64,000 nt of DNA from Bradyrhizobium sp. LTSP849 (GCF_000938255.1 NZ_JYMR01000005.1:186001-250000); one strand, 5' to 3'; shown: positions 51,997-61,703, numbered from the stretch's first letter. Made by a program: numbers and translations. Notes: a model not told the origin generated them from the letters alone.

Positions 51997-52869
51997 CTAC
52001 CCCCGCGCAGCCCGGTCCTTCTCGTTCTGCGCCTTGATGCTGTCCCGTGCCTTGGTCCAGTCGTCGTCGCTCCAGTCGCGGAGCTGGTAGAAATTGCCGC
52101 CCATGGCGAGCGCCTGTGCGCCGTCCATGGCGATGGTCTCGCCGGTGATCCAGTCGCAGCCGCCGGAAATTAAGAACACCGCGAGGTTCTGCAATTCCTC
52201 CATGGTGCCGACGCGGCCCATCGGGTTCATCGCCTTGGTGCGGGCGCCGGCCTCGTCGCCGGGCTTGATGCGCTTGCTCATGCCCTCGGTCGGAATCTCG
52301 CCGGGCGCGATGGTGTTGAGGCGGATGCCGTATCTGCCCCATTCGGTCGCAAGCGACATCGTCATCGCGTGGATCGCCGACTTGCTCATTGCCGACGGCA
52401 CCACGTAAGGCGAGCCGTTGCGCACCCAGGTCACGGTGATCGAGACGACATTGCCGGGCTGCTTCAAAGCGATCCAGCGCTTGCCGACCGCGTGCGTCAC
52501 GTAGAACGTGCCGTGCATGACGATGTTGGCGACCGCATCGAAGCCGCGCGGCGATAGCTCTTCGCTGCGCGAGATGAAATTGCCGGCGGCGTTGTTGATG
52601 AGGTCGGTCAGCGGTGCTTCGCGAAAAATGTTCTCGACCATCTCCTCGACTGCGAGCGCATTGCGGATGTCGACGCCGTGGCTGGTGACACGGCCGCCAT
52701 ACTGATCCATCAGCTCGGTCGCGGTCTCGTCGCAGACGATCTTGCGCCGGCCGCAGATGTGCACCTCCGCGCCAAGTTGAAGGAAGCGCGCCGCCATCGA
52801 CTTGCCGAGCCCGGTGCCGCCGCCGGTGATGAGGATGTTTCGGCCGGCCAGAAGGTTTTCCTTGAACAT
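51997..52869 (-). CDS. 2,4-dienoyl-CoA reductase-like SDR
   Basis: A 290-residue SDR of the dienoyl-CoA reductase type. It has cofactor motif ITGGGTGLGKSMA (about 14-26), the diagnostic LINNAAGNFISR, and the active-site region SITVTWVRNGSPYVVPSAMSK, where the Lys sits in the VVPSAxSK arrangement of DECR proteins rather than classical YxxxK. Such enzymes reduce 2,4-dienoyl-CoA with NADPH during unsaturated fatty acid degradation. The ATG at 52869 has GGAGGAAAC upstream. It is divergent from an enoyl-CoA hydratase gene. Confidence 0.88.
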   Translation of the reverse strand: MFKENLLAGRNILITGGGTGLGKSMAARFLQLGAEVHICGRRKIVCDETATELMDQYGGRVTSHGVDIRNALAVEEMVENIFREAPLTDLINNAAGNFISRSEELSPRGFDAVANIVMHGTFYVTHAVGKRWIALKQPGNVVSITVTWVRNGSPYVVPSAMSKSAIHAMTMSLATEWGRYGIRLNTIAPGEIPTEGMSKRIKPGDEAGARTKAMNPMGRVGTMEELQNLAVFLISGGCDWITGETIAMDGAQALAMGGNFYQLRDWSDDDWTKARDSIKAQNEKDRAARG

Positions 52870-52894
52870 GGCTGTTTCCTCCGCAGGCATTGTC

Positions 52895-52914
52895 AGTTAA
52901 TTGGTCGATTGACT
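52895..52914. promoter_or_regulatory. Imperfect palindrome between DECR-like and crotonase genes
   Basis: AGTTAATTGGTCGATTGACT matches its own complement in seven of ten pairs (AGT-AAT-G ... C-ATT-ACT). It sits 26 bp upstream of the SDR start and 61 bp upstream of the divergent crotonase start, an apt place for a TetR-type beta-oxidation regulator. No regulator gene is adjacent. Confidence 0.35.
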
Positions 52915-52974
52915 AAATCCGGCCGCCGTCTTCCTGTAAAGCGGCACTGAACAAGAACAGGGGAGAATTCATCC

Positions 52975-53784
52975 ATGGAAGAGCGCGTCTCGATTTCGGT
53001 TTCGGAGGGCGTCGCCGATGTACGTCTGGTGCGGGCGGACAAGATGAATGCGCTGGATCAGGCCATGTTCGAAGCCCTGGTCGCCGCAACCGACCGGCTT
53101 TCGAAGGACAAAAGCGTGCGCGTTGTTGTCCTTTCCGGCGAAGGTCGTGCCTTCTGCGCTGGTCTCGACATGGGGCGTTTTGCCGCCATGAAGGAGAAGG
53201 GTGGCAACGGAATTCCGGGTGGCGAAAATCGCGATCTGACCGCGCGCACGCATGGCCAGGCGAACTTTCCGCAAGCCGCGGTGTGGGGCTGGCGTCAGCT
53301 TCCGGTGCCGGTCATCGCCGCGATCCATGGCGTTGCCTTCGGCGGCGGCTTTCAGCTCGCGCTTGGCGCCGACATGCGCTTCCTCAGCGCCGATGCGCGG
53401 ATGTCGGTGATGGAAATCAAATGGGGCCTCGTACCGGATATGGCGGGCACGCCGATCCTGGCATCGCTGGTGCGTGACGACATTTTGCGCGATCTCACTT
53501 ACACCGGGCGCATCTTCTTGGCGCAGGAGGCGATGGCATACGGCCTTGCCACGCGCATCTGCGATGATCCGCGCGCAGCCGCGCTCGAAGTCGCGCGCGA
53601 GATCGCCGCCAAGAGCCCTGATGCGATTCGCGCTGCGAAGCGTTTGCTGAACAATCTCTCGGTCGATCCGGGGCCGGCGCTGCTTGCCGAATCCGTCGAG
53701 CAGCAGAAGCTGATCGGCAGTGCGAACCAGACCGAAGCGGTGCGCGCCAATCTCGAAAAGCGCGCGCCGAAGTTTGCGGACTAG
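52975..53784 (+). CDS. Enoyl-CoA hydratase/isomerase family protein
   Basis: This 269-residue crotonase has SGEGRAFCAGLDMGRFAAMKE (first oxyanion strand), HGVAFGGGFQLALGADMRFL (second) and MEIKWGLVPDMAGTPILASLV with Glu and Asp at the usual acid/base positions. The insert GGNGIPGGENRDLTART is longer than in typical hydratases, so isomerase or other crotonase chemistry is possible. It is divergent from the DECR-like SDR and upstream of an acyl-CoA ligase gene, from which a repeat element separates it. Confidence 0.92.
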   Translation: MEERVSISVSEGVADVRLVRADKMNALDQAMFEALVAATDRLSKDKSVRVVVLSGEGRAFCAGLDMGRFAAMKEKGGNGIPGGENRDLTARTHGQANFPQAAVWGWRQLPVPVIAAIHGVAFGGGFQLALGADMRFLSADARMSVMEIKWGLVPDMAGTPILASLVRDDILRDLTYTGRIFLAQEAMAYGLATRICDDPRAAALEVAREIAAKSPDAIRAAKRLLNNLSVDPGPALLAESVEQQKLIGSANQTEAVRANLEKRAPKFAD

Positions 53785-53789
53785 TACTA

Positions 53790-53882
53790 AACCTCATCCC
53801 GAGGAGCCGCGAAGCGGCGTCTCGAAGAATGGGCCACGGGCTCTCATGGTTCGAGACGGCGCTTCGCGCCTCCTCACCATGA
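53790..53882. repeat. CCTCATCCCGAGGAGC inverted-repeat element
   Basis: A 93-bp imperfect inverted repeat. The left arm starts CCTCATCCCGAGGAGCCGCG and runs to GTCTCGAA; the right arm runs from TTCGAGACGGCGCTTCGCGC to CACCATGAGG. It lies between co-directional crotonase and ligase genes. Confidence 0.82.
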
Positions 53883-53909
53883 GGGGCAAAAACAAAGAAA
53901 AACAAACAA

Positions 53910-55454
53910 ATGAGCGAAACGTCCCCATTCCTCGGCATCGTCTCGGGCGAGCGTCGCCGTACCCACGCCGAGCTCGCCGGCCGTGCCGACCGCATCGCCT
54001 CCGGCCTTGCCAAGATCGGCGTCAAGCAGGGCGATTGCGTCTGCATGTTGATGCGCAACGACATTGCCTTCCTGGAGGCTGCCTACGCCGCGATGCGTCT
54101 CGGGGCCTATGGCGTGCCGGTCAACTGGCATTTCAAGCCGGAGGAGATCAATTACATCCTTCGGGATACCGGCACGTCCGTGCTGATCGGGCACGCCGAC
54201 ATGCTGCACGCCTTGCGGAATGCGATCCCAGAGGGCGTCACCGTGCTCAGCGTGCCGACACCGCCGGAGATCCTGTCCAACTACAAGATTGATCCCGATC
54301 ACCTGAGGACGCCGGACTTCGCGATCGAGTTCGAACCCTGGCTCGCGCAACACCAGCCCTATGACGGCCCGGTCGTGCCGCAGCCCATGAACATGATCTA
54401 CACGTCGGGGACGACCGGTCATCCCAAGGGCGTGCGGCGCAATGCGCCGACGCCTGAGCAGGCCGCCGCCGGCGAACGCATGCGCGCGATGATCTATGGC
54501 CTCAAGCCGGGTGCTCGCGCGATCCTGCCGGGGCCGCTCTATCATTCGGCGCCGAACTCGTTCGGCATCCGTGCCGGCAAGCTCGGCGGTGCGCTGGTGT
54601 TGATGCCGCGCTTCGAGGCCGAAGAGTTTCTGGAGCTGATCGAACGCTTTGAGATCGACACCATCTTCATGGTGCCGACCATGTTCATCCGCCTGATGAA
54701 GTTGCCGGACGCCGTGCGCAAGAGGTGCGACGTCTCCTCGTTGCGCCACATCATTCATGCCGCCGCGCCCTGTCCGGCAGACGTCAAACGCGCCATGATC
54801 GAATGGTGGGGACCGGTGATCTACGAATTCTACGGCTCGACCGAATCCAGCGCCGTTACGTTTGCGACCTCCGAGGATGCGCTGAGGAAGCCCGGCACGG
54901 TCGGAAAGATTTCGCCCGGTGCGGAACTGCGCTTCCTCGGTGACGACGGCCGCGTACTGCCGGTTGGCGAGATCGGCGAAATCTATTCCCGCATGGCCGC
55001 GATGGCCGACTTCACCTACCACAACAAGCCGGAGAAGCGCGCCGAGATCGACCGCGACGGGTTCATTACCTCGGGTGACGTCGGTTATATCGACGAAGAC
55101 GGCTACGTCTTCATCTGCGACCGCAAGCGCGACATGGTGATCTCGGGCGGCGTCAACATCTATCCGGCCGAGATCGAAGCCGTGCTGCACGCCGTCCCCG
55201 GCGTGCATGATTGCGCGGTGTTCGGCATCCCCGACGCCGAGTTCGGCGAGGCGCTGATGGCGGTGGTCGAGCCGCAAGCCGGCGTTACGCTCGATGCCGC
55301 CGGCATACGTGCGCGGTTGAAGGCCTCGCTTGCCGACTACAAGGTGCCAAAACACATCGAGATCCGCACCGGACTGCCGCGCGAAGACTCCGGGAAAATC
55401 TTCAAGCGCCGCCTGCGCGATCCCTATTGGGAGCAGGCGGGACGGAAGATCTAG
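53910..55454 (+). CDS. Acyl-CoA synthetase (AMP-forming)
   Basis: This 514-residue ANL-family ligase has P-loop IYTSGTTGHPKGVRRNAPT (about 166-184), YEFYGSTESSAVTFAT, FITSGDVGYIDEDGYVFICDR, GGVNIYPAEIEAVL and the C-terminal catalytic Lys in LPREDSGKIFKRRLRDPYW. The segment RTHAELAGRADRIASGLAKIGVKQGDC is the usual N-terminal domain. It activates an unidentified carboxylate with CoA. Its gene follows a crotonase gene across a repeat element. It is a different subfamily from the ligase at 50.3 kb, so the region can activate at least two substrate classes. Confidence 0.94.
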   Translation: MSETSPFLGIVSGERRRTHAELAGRADRIASGLAKIGVKQGDCVCMLMRNDIAFLEAAYAAMRLGAYGVPVNWHFKPEEINYILRDTGTSVLIGHADMLHALRNAIPEGVTVLSVPTPPEILSNYKIDPDHLRTPDFAIEFEPWLAQHQPYDGPVVPQPMNMIYTSGTTGHPKGVRRNAPTPEQAAAGERMRAMIYGLKPGARAILPGPLYHSAPNSFGIRAGKLGGALVLMPRFEAEEFLELIERFEIDTIFMVPTMFIRLMKLPDAVRKRCDVSSLRHIIHAAAPCPADVKRAMIEWWGPVIYEFYGSTESSAVTFATSEDALRKPGTVGKISPGAELRFLGDDGRVLPVGEIGEIYSRMAAMADFTYHNKPEKRAEIDRDGFITSGDVGYIDEDGYVFICDRKRDMVISGGVNIYPAEIEAVLHAVPGVHDCAVFGIPDAEFGEALMAVVEPQAGVTLDAAGIRARLKASLADYKVPKHIEIRTGLPREDSGKIFKRRLRDPYWEQAGRKI

Positions 55455-55462
55455 CTTGGTTC

Positions 55463-55538
55463 GTAGCCCGGGTGAGCGAAGCGATACCCGGGGCGGTGAG
55501 AGTAAAGTCCCGGATGTCGCTTCGCTCATCCGGGCTAC
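55463..55538. repeat. GTAGCCCGGGTG inverted-repeat element, family B copy 2
   Basis: A 76-bp element starts GTAGCCCGGGTGAGCGAAGCG and ends CGCTTCGCTCATCCGGGCTAC, with the same termini as the copy at 43928-44011 and a different loop. It fills the gap between the ligase and SnoaL-like genes. Confidence 0.87.
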
Positions 55539-55554
55539 AGGCTAGGAGATCGAG

Positions 55555-55935
55555 ATGGATGATCGAACCAAGCGGGCGGCTCTCCAACGCCATTGGGACG
55601 CTTCGGACGCAAGCGATTTCGAGGTCGAGCATGAGATCTATCTCGAAGACGCCGTGCTGGATTATCCGCAATCGGGCGAGCGGATCCGCGGCCGGCGCAA
55701 CATTCAGGAGAGCCGTACCGTACAGCCGAACAAGAAGCGCTTCACGGTCCGGCGCATGATCGGCGGCGGCGATCTCTGGGTCAGCGAGTTCGTCCTGACC
55801 TATGACGGCGTGCCGTCCTACGTGGTGAGCATCATGGAGTTCCGCGGAGAGCAGGTGGCCCACGAAACCCAATACTTCTGCGATCGCTTCGACCCCGCGC
55901 CCTCGCGTGCGCATCTGGTCGAGCGAGCGGACTAG
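55555..55935 (+). CDS. SnoaL/NTF2-like fold protein
   Basis: This 126-residue protein has the cone-shaped NTF2-like pattern: an N-terminal helix (RAALQRHWDASDASDFE), LEDAVLDYPQSGERIRGRRNIQE, then antiparallel strands (RFTVRRMIGGGDLWVSEFVLTYDG, SYVVSIMEFRGEQVAHETQYF). Members include polyketide cyclases, ester hydrolases and ketosteroid isomerase-like proteins; the family is too broad to name a reaction. It follows an acyl-CoA ligase gene on the same strand. Confidence 0.82.
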   Translation: MDDRTKRAALQRHWDASDASDFEVEHEIYLEDAVLDYPQSGERIRGRRNIQESRTVQPNKKRFTVRRMIGGGDLWVSEFVLTYDGVPSYVVSIMEFRGEQVAHETQYFCDRFDPAPSRAHLVERAD

Positions 55936-56049
55936 ATCGTTGGCCGGCAGCGCCAATTCCGACCATGGCCGGGAGCCAATATCGGAGTTGTCTTCGCAGA
56001 GACAGTTTTCGGGCTTATACAAGCAGGGTCACTGAAGGCGGATAATCCC

Positions 56050-56454
56050 ATGACCCCCGTTTCCATTCTGCTCAACCTGCTCTGGATTCTCATCGGCGGT
56101 GCCTGGATGGCGTTCGGCTGGCTGATTGCCGCGATCATCATGGCCATCACCATCATCGGCCTGCCCTGGGCGCGGGCGGCGTTCAACATCGCCGTCTACA
56201 CGCTGATGCCGTTCGGTTCGCGGGCGGTCAATCGCTACGAGGTCACCGGTATGAGCGATATCGGCACCGGCCCGCTCGGGGTGATCGGCAACATCATCTG
56301 GTTCGTGCTCGCCGGCTGGTGGCTGGCGCTCGGCCACCTCGTGACCGCGCTGGTCCTGGCCGTCACCATCATCGGCATCCCCTTCGCCTGGGCCCATCTC
56401 AAGCTTGCGGGCATCGCGCTCTGGCCGATCGGCAAGGTGATCGTACCGGCCTAG
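56050..56454 (+). CDS. YccF-family inner membrane protein
   Basis: This 134-residue protein has two repeated YccF domains, each with a hydrophobic hairpin: [20 protein letters not shown] with [16 protein letters not shown], and [20 protein letters not shown] with [16 protein letters not shown]. The I-G-(I/L)-P-(W/F) turns are the family mark. Function is unknown in all species. It stands alone upstream of ppc. Confidence 0.9.
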   Translation: MTPVSILLNLLWILIGGAWMAFGWLIAAIIMAITIIGLPWARAAFNIAVYTLMPFGSRAVNRYEVTGMSDIGTGPLGVIGNIIWFVLAGWWLALGHLVTALVLAVTIIGIPFAWAHLKLAGIALWPIGKVIVPA

Positions 56455-56561
56455 CGCCCTCCCCATGTGCGCCGCCCCCAAGTTCATCTTGCGCTGCGGC
56501 AAAAAACTTGCACACTCGGCTGAGCCGGGCAGTTACGCGAGCTCGAACCAGGGAGCGAGCC

Positions 56562-59360
56562 ATGTCCCTTCAGACCGTACCATCCGACGCCGCAGATCAT
56601 CGTCCCAACCGGCCTGAGGACGCCCAGGCGCTGGAGGCTGATGCGCGGCTGCGCGACGATATCCGCCTGCTCGGGCGCATCCTGGGCGACACGGTGCGCG
56701 ACCAGGAGGGCGCCGATGTGTTCGACCTGGTCGAGCGTATCCGGCAGACCTCGATCCGGTTCCACCGCGATGAGGATCGGGTCGCCCGGCGTGAGCTCGA
56801 GCAGATCCTCGACGGCATGTCGACCTCCGAGACGGTGCGGATCGTCCGCGCCTTCAGCTATTTCTCCCACCTCGCCAACATCGCCGAGGACCAGAACAAC
56901 ATCCGCCAGATGCGCGCCCGGACCGCGGCCAAGACCGGCAGCTCCGGCGTGCTGGCGGAGACGCTGGCTCTCGCGAAGGGCGCCGGAATCAGCGCCGACC
57001 AGTTGAGGCGCTTTTTTAGGGATGCCCAGGTCAGCCCGGTGCTGACGGCGCACCCGACCGAGGTCCGCCGCAAGAGCACCATGGACCGCGAGATGGAGGT
57101 CGCAGCGCTTCTTGATCGCCGTGAACGTGTCGCGCTGACGGAGGACGAAGCCGCCGCCAGCGACGAGCAGCTGCGCCGCGAGGTGCTGACGCTCTGGCAG
57201 ACCAATCTGTTGCGCCGGACCAAGCTCACCGTGCTCGATGAGGTCGCCAACGGCCTGTCGTTCTACGACTACACGTTCCTGCGCGAGGTGCCGCGGCTGG
57301 TCAACGCGCTGGAGGACCGGCTGGAGGAGGGCGGCGAGCAGGCCGCCGGCGAGCTCGCCTCGTTCCTGCGCATGGGCAGCTGGATCGGCGGCGACCGCGA
57401 CGGCAATCCCTTCGTCACCGCCGACGTGATGCGCGGCACGCTGCGGCTCCAGTCTAGCCGGGTGATGCAGTTCTATCTCAACGAGCTGCACGTGCTCGGC
57501 TCGGAACTGTCGATCGCAGCACATCTCGCCGACGTCTCCGAGGAGCTGCGCAAGCTGGCGGAGCGTTCGCCGGACACCTCGCCGCACCGGAGCGGCGAGC
57601 CCTATCGCCTCGCGGTGTCGGGCATCTATGCGCGCCTGTCGGCGACGGCCGAGAAGCTGCAGGTCGAGATCACCCGTCGTCCCGTCGGCAAGGGCGCGCC
57701 TTATGAGAGCGTCAAGGAGCTGCAGGCCGATCTCGACGTGCTGCACCGTTCGCTGATCTCCAACAATGCCCGCGTCATCGCCCGCGGCCGGCTGCGGCTG
57801 TTGCGGCGCGCGGTGGATTGCTTCGGTTTCCATCTGGCGCGGCTCGATATCCGCCAGAACTCGGCCGTGCACGAGCGTACCATCGCCGAGCTGATGGATG
57901 CTGCCAATCCCGGCACCTCCTATCTCGCGCTCGGCGAGGACGCCCGCATTTCGTTGCTGACCAACGAATTGCGCAGCGCGCGCTCGCTGGTCTCGCAGTT
58001 CGTGAAGTACAGCGACGAGACCATGGGCGAGCTCAACGTCTTCCATGCCGCCGCGGAGGCCCATGCGAAGTTCGGCTCGGACTCCATCCACCAGTGCATC
58101 ATTTCGATGTGCAAGGGCATGTCCGACATGCTCGAGGTCGCAGTGCTGTTGAAGGAGGTGGGACTCGTCCATCCCTCCGGGCGCAGCGCCATTAACATCG
58201 TGCCTCTGTTCGAGACCATCGAGGATTTGCAGGCGTCTAGCGGCATCATGGATCGCATGTTGTCGCTGCACGATTACCGCCGCCTCGTCGACAGCCGCGG
58301 CAGCGTGCAGGAGGTCATGCTCGGCTATTCCGACTCGAACAAGGATGGCGGCTTCGTCACCTCGGGCTGGGAGCTTTACAAGGCCGAGATCGGCCTCGTC
58401 GACGTGTTCGAGCGCCATGGCGTGCGCCTGCGGCTGTTCCACGGCCGCGGCGGCTCGGTCGGCCGCGGCGGCGGTCCGAGCTACGACGCCATCATTGCGC
58501 AGCCCGGCGGCGCGGTGAACGGCCAGATCCGCATCACCGAGCAGGGCGAGATCATCTCGTCGAAATATTCCAACGCCGAGGTCGGCCGCAACAATCTGGA
58601 GATCCTCGCCGCCGCAACGCTGGAGGCGAGCCTGCTGCATCCACGCCAGAGCGCGCCGCGCCGCGAATATCTCACGGCGATGGACGAATTGTCGAACCTC
58701 GCCTTCAAGGCCTATCGCGGTCTCGTCTACGAGACCGACGGCTTCGTCGATTATTTCTGGGAATCCACCGTCATCAACGAGATCGCGACGCTCAACATCG
58801 GCAGCCGTCCCGCTTCGCGCAAGAAGACGCGCGCGATCGAGGATCTGCGTGCGATTCCCTGGGTGTTCTCCTGGGCGCAGTGCCGCCTGATGCTGCCGGG
58901 CTGGTACGGCTTTGGCAGTGCGGTCGAGCAATGGATTGCGGAGCATCCCGACAAGGGCATGCCGTTCCTGAAAGAGCTCTACAAGGAATGGCCGTTCTTC
59001 CGCATGCTGCTCTCGAACATGGACATGGTGCTCGCCAAAAGCTCGATCGCGATCGCCTCGCGCTATGCCGAGCTCGTGCCCGACGAAGCCCTGCGCGAAA
59101 AAATCTTCGGCCGCATCCGCCGCGAATGGCATTCCTGCATCGAGACGCTGCTGGACATCATGGGCCAAGACCGGCTGTTGCAAGGCAACCCGCTGCTGGA
59201 GCGGTCCGTGCGCCACCGCTTCCCCTATCTCGATCCGCTCAACCACGTGCAGGTCGAGCTGTTGAAGGAGCACCGCGCGCAGAACCCGGATGAGCAGGTG
59301 CTGCGCGGGATTCAGCTCACTATCAACGGCATCTCGGCGGGGTTGAGAAATACGGGTTGA
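56562..59360 (+). CDS. ppc: Phosphoenolpyruvate carboxylase
   Basis: This 932-residue enzyme has the catalytic [12 protein letters not shown] with His164, [11 protein letters not shown], the PEP loop [20 protein letters not shown] (about 625-644), [14 protein letters not shown] and the C-terminal RNTG (usually QNTG). It carboxylates PEP with bicarbonate to oxaloacetate, the anaplerotic step that feeds the citric acid cycle. The ATG at 56562 has GGGAGCGAGC upstream. The N-terminal extension of roughly 50 residues relative to the E. coli enzyme (883 residues) is usual for this group. It is monocistronic and ends in a hairpin shared with the convergent gene. Confidence 0.97.
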   Translation: MSLQTVPSDAADHRPNRPEDAQALEADARLRDDIRLLGRILGDTVRDQEGADVFDLVERIRQTSIRFHRDEDRVARRELEQILDGMSTSETVRIVRAFSYFSHLANIAEDQNNIRQMRARTAAKTGSSGVLAETLALAKGAGISADQLRRFFRDAQVSPVLTAHPTEVRRKSTMDREMEVAALLDRRERVALTEDEAAASDEQLRREVLTLWQTNLLRRTKLTVLDEVANGLSFYDYTFLREVPRLVNALEDRLEEGGEQAAGELASFLRMGSWIGGDRDGNPFVTADVMRGTLRLQSSRVMQFYLNELHVLGSELSIAAHLADVSEELRKLAERSPDTSPHRSGEPYRLAVSGIYARLSATAEKLQVEITRRPVGKGAPYESVKELQADLDVLHRSLISNNARVIARGRLRLLRRAVDCFGFHLARLDIRQNSAVHERTIAELMDAANPGTSYLALGEDARISLLTNELRSARSLVSQFVKYSDETMGELNVFHAAAEAHAKFGSDSIHQCIISMCKGMSDMLEVAVLLKEVGLVHPSGRSAINIVPLFETIEDLQASSGIMDRMLSLHDYRRLVDSRGSVQEVMLGYSDSNKDGGFVTSGWELYKAEIGLVDVFERHGVRLRLFHGRGGSVGRGGGPSYDAIIAQPGGAVNGQIRITEQGEIISSKYSNAEVGRNNLEILAAATLEASLLHPRQSAPRREYLTAMDELSNLAFKAYRGLVYETDGFVDYFWESTVINEIATLNIGSRPASRKKTRAIEDLRAIPWVFSWAQCRLMLPGWYGFGSAVEQWIAEHPDKGMPFLKELYKEWPFFRMLLSNMDMVLAKSSIAIASRYAELVPDEALREKIFGRIRREWHSCIETLLDIMGQDRLLQGNPLLERSVRHRFPYLDPLNHVQVELLKEHRAQNPDEQVLRGIQLTINGISAGLRNTG

Positions 59361-59365
59361 GGGGC

Positions 59366-59394
59366 GAGTGGCGAATAGATTCCATTCGCCACTC
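59366..59394. terminator. Hairpin between convergent ppc and gluconolactonase-like genes
   Basis: GAGTGGCGAAT (59366-59376) and ATTCGCCACTC (59384-59394) form a perfect 11-bp stem with a 7-nt loop, 5 bp after ppc and 14 bp from the stop of the convergent gene. Symmetry suits a bidirectional terminator, though there is no T-run. Confidence 0.6.
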
Positions 59395-59408
59395 ACCATT
59401 CGTGGCAC

Positions 59409-60527
59409 TCAACAGAAATGCGCGCCCTGCGTCTCCACATAGACCGAATAGAGCGACTGGCTCGCGGTCATGAACAGGCGGTTGCGCTTCTTGCCGCCGA
59501 AGCAGAGATTGGCGCAGGTCTCGGGCAGCAGGATCTGGCCGATGCGTGCGCCGTCGGTCGACGCGAACACCTGCACGCCGTCATAGCCCGGGCCAACCCA
59601 GCCGGCACCGACCCAGATGTTGCCTTCGGTGTCGACACGCATCCCGTCGGGGAAGCCCGACTTGCCGTCGAGCTTCATGTCGATCAGCCGCTTCGGGTTC
59701 GATAGTTTCGAGCCGTCGAGATCGTAGGACCACACCACGTTTTCCGCCTGCGGATAGTGTGTGATGCCGGTGTCGCAGACATAGACCTTCTTGTAGTCGT
59801 GAGAGAAGGCGATGCCGTTCGGCTTGAACGGCTCGTCGGCGACCTTCGTCAGCTGGCCGGTCTGTGCATCCAGGCGATAGACCGCTTCCTTCTGATAGGG
59901 TTGGAGCGAGCCGGTGTTGGCGAGCTTGCCCTCATAGATGCTGATCGCGCCATAGCCGGGATCAGTGAACCAGATCGACTTGTCGTTGGGGTGCACGACC
60001 ATGTCGTTCGGGCCGTTGAGCGGCTTGCCGTTGGCCTGCTCGGCCAGCGACGTCACCGAACCGTCGTGCTCGTAGCGGACGAGGCGGGTGCGCTCGGCCG
60101 TGATCTGGCGTCCCTCGGTGTCGAACGAGTTGCCGTTACCCTCGTTCGACGGCTTGTGGAATTGCTCGGAGATGTGGCCGTCGTCGTCGAGGTAGCGCAG
60201 CTGCCGGTTGGCGGGGATGTCGCTCCAGACGAGATATTGTCCTTGCGCATTCCACGCCGGTCCTTCTGCCCAGAGGCAGCCAGTATAGAGCCGCTTGATC
60301 GAGGTGTTGCCGACCTTGGCCTTGAAGCGTTTGGGGTCGATGGCGATGATGTCGGGGTCGGGATAACGCTGCGGTTCGGCGTTCGCGCCGAAGTCGCGCG
60401 CGTCGGCCTCCGAGACGAGGACGGTGGACGCGGCGAGCGCCGCCGCGCCTCTCAAAATATCGCGGCGGCCGAGGCCGCCGGGTTGCGTTGCAGAAGTGTC
60501 GTTGGAGTTGGTCAGTATTCTTGTCAT
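59409..60527 (-). CDS. SMP-30/gluconolactonase-like protein with Tat signal
   Basis: This 372-residue protein has an N-terminal twin-arginine signal (LGRRDILRGAAALAASTVLV) with cleavage near EADA, then a six-bladed propeller of the SMP-30/gluconolactonase family. EGPAWNAQGQYLVWSDIPANR supplies the metal Glu, LNGPNDMVVHPNDKSIWFTDPGYG the Asn/Asp ligands, and FPDGMRVDTEGNIWVGAG a further Asp ligand. The ATG at 60527 with GGGAGGAAACC is a strong start. It probably hydrolyses a sugar or other lactone in the periplasm. In the same region a Baeyer-Villiger monooxygenase could produce lactones, but that link is speculative. Confidence 0.93.
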   Translation of the reverse strand: MTRILTNSNDTSATQPGGLGRRDILRGAAALAASTVLVSEADARDFGANAEPQRYPDPDIIAIDPKRFKAKVGNTSIKRLYTGCLWAEGPAWNAQGQYLVWSDIPANRQLRYLDDDGHISEQFHKPSNEGNGNSFDTEGRQITAERTRLVRYEHDGSVTSLAEQANGKPLNGPNDMVVHPNDKSIWFTDPGYGAISIYEGKLANTGSLQPYQKEAVYRLDAQTGQLTKVADEPFKPNGIAFSHDYKKVYVCDTGITHYPQAENVVWSYDLDGSKLSNPKRLIDMKLDGKSGFPDGMRVDTEGNIWVGAGWVGPGYDGVQVFASTDGARIGQILLPETCANLCFGGKKRNRLFMTASQSLYSVYVETQGAHFC

Positions 60528-60588
60528 GGTTTCCTCCCAAGATTGTGTTGGGAGGACACCATTCGCTTGCAATCAGGCATAAAGCGGG

Positions 60589-60619
60589 GCGATCTCCGGA
60601 CAAGACAACCAGAGATCGC
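60589..60619. promoter_or_regulatory. Inverted repeat upstream of the gluconolactonase-like gene
   Basis: GCGATCTC (60589-60596) and GAGATCGC (60612-60619) flank a 15-bp spacer in the 129-bp gap between the upstream SDR and the lactonase-like gene. It could be an operator or a terminator for the SDR transcript. Confidence 0.4.
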
Positions 60620-60656
60620 AGGGCAGGGATGCCGGAAATGCGGCTAGACGGGATCC

Positions 60657-61571
60657 TTACACGGGATCCCAAGGGAAGATGTCGGCGGAACGATCGAGCT
60701 TGTAGAACGAGCCCTTCAGCGCCGGCATGCCGTGTTCCGCGATCGACTGCGGTGTCCAGCCTTCGCTCCGGTGCACCGAGCGCAGCGGGCGATTTTGGCT
60801 GAACAGGAACAGCTCGTTCATGCGCGCGCCGAAGATTTGCCCCGAGACGTCCTTGGCGGCATCGGAGAGCAGATAGGCGCAGATCGGCGCGATCTTTTCC
60901 GGTCCCATCTGCTTGATCTTCTCGACGCGCGCCTTCTCGGCTTCGGTCTCGGTCGGGATGGTGCCGATCATACGGGTCCAAGCGAACGGTGAGACGCAGT
61001 TGGAACGGACGTTGAAGCGGCCCATGTCGAGCGCGATCGACTTCGACAGGCCGACGATGCCGAGCTTGGCGGCGGCGTAATTGGCTTGTCCAAAGTTGCC
61101 GATCAGGCCCGAGGTCGAGGTGAAGTGCACGAAGGAGCCGGACTCCTGCTCGCGGAAAATCCGCGCCGCGGCGTGCGAGACGTAGAACGAGCCCATCAAA
61201 TGAACCTTGATGACGGCCTCGAAGGCTTCCACGCTCATCTTGTGAAAGATCATGTCGCGCAAGATGCCGGCATTGTTGACGACGCCGTCGAGCCGGCCGA
61301 AATGATCGGTCGCAGTCTTCACGATCTTGCTGGCGGGGATAGCTTCCGCAACCGACTCGAAATTGGGGACGGCCGTGCCGCCGCGCTTCTTGATCTCCTC
61401 GACGACCTCCTCAGCTGGCGAAGCGCTCGAGCCCGCACCGTCAGCGGCCCCACCGGGATCGTTGACCACGACCTTGGCGCCTTCCGCCGCGCAAAGTAGC
61501 GCGATCTCCCGCCCGATGCCGCGGCCTGCGCCGGTGACGATGACGACCTTGTCTTGCAGTGATTTTGTCAT
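60657..61571 (-). CDS. SDR, (R)-3-hydroxyacyl-CoA dehydrogenase type (MFE-2-like)
   Basis: This 304-residue SDR has VTGAGRGIGREIALLCA (about 13-29), VVVNDPGGAADGAG, NNAGILRDMIFHKMS (the RD after NNAGIL is typical of MFE-2 dehydrogenase domains) and NYAAAKLGIVGLSKSIA with catalytic YxxxK. The C-terminal extension (SQNRPLRSVHRSEGWTPQSI) fits this group. It would oxidise a 3-hydroxyacyl-CoA with NAD+. It lies downstream of the thiolase/DUF35 pair on the same strand, separated by a repeat element. Together these could complete a side-chain shortening cycle. Confidence 0.91.
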   Translation of the reverse strand: MTKSLQDKVVIVTGAGRGIGREIALLCAAEGAKVVVNDPGGAADGAGSSASPAEEVVEEIKKRGGTAVPNFESVAEAIPASKIVKTATDHFGRLDGVVNNAGILRDMIFHKMSVEAFEAVIKVHLMGSFYVSHAAARIFREQESGSFVHFTSTSGLIGNFGQANYAAAKLGIVGLSKSIALDMGRFNVRSNCVSPFAWTRMIGTIPTETEAEKARVEKIKQMGPEKIAPICAYLLSDAAKDVSGQIFGARMNELFLFSQNRPLRSVHRSEGWTPQSIAEHGMPALKGSFYKLDRSADIFPWDPV

Positions 61572-61604
61572 GTGGGTTCTCCGCTAGCCGTTCCAAATTC
61601 CGCC

Positions 61605-61703
61605 GTCATTCCGGGATGCGCCGAAAGGCGCAGGCCCGGAATCCATACTCACGATCGTGGTTATGGATTCCGGGCTCGTCGCTTCGCGCCGCCCCGGAAT
61701 GAC
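61605..61703. repeat. GTCATTCCGGG inverted-repeat element
   Basis: A 99-bp element with outer termini GTCATTCCGGG and CCCGGAATGAC. An inner perfect 13-bp hairpin, GCCCGGAATCCAT/ATGGATTCCGGGC, carries an ACGATCGT core in its loop. It lies between co-directional thiolase-like and SDR genes. Confidence 0.85.

Noticed and set aside
53874..55529. A 551-codon open frame antisense to the acyl-CoA ligase gene
   Set aside because: Shadow of a clearly coding sense strand; no family motifs and no ribosome site.
56484..59408. A 974-codon open frame antisense to ppc
   Set aside because: High-GC codon bias keeps the antisense frame open; the sense strand encodes an unmistakable PEP carboxylase and the antisense product has no recognisable motif.
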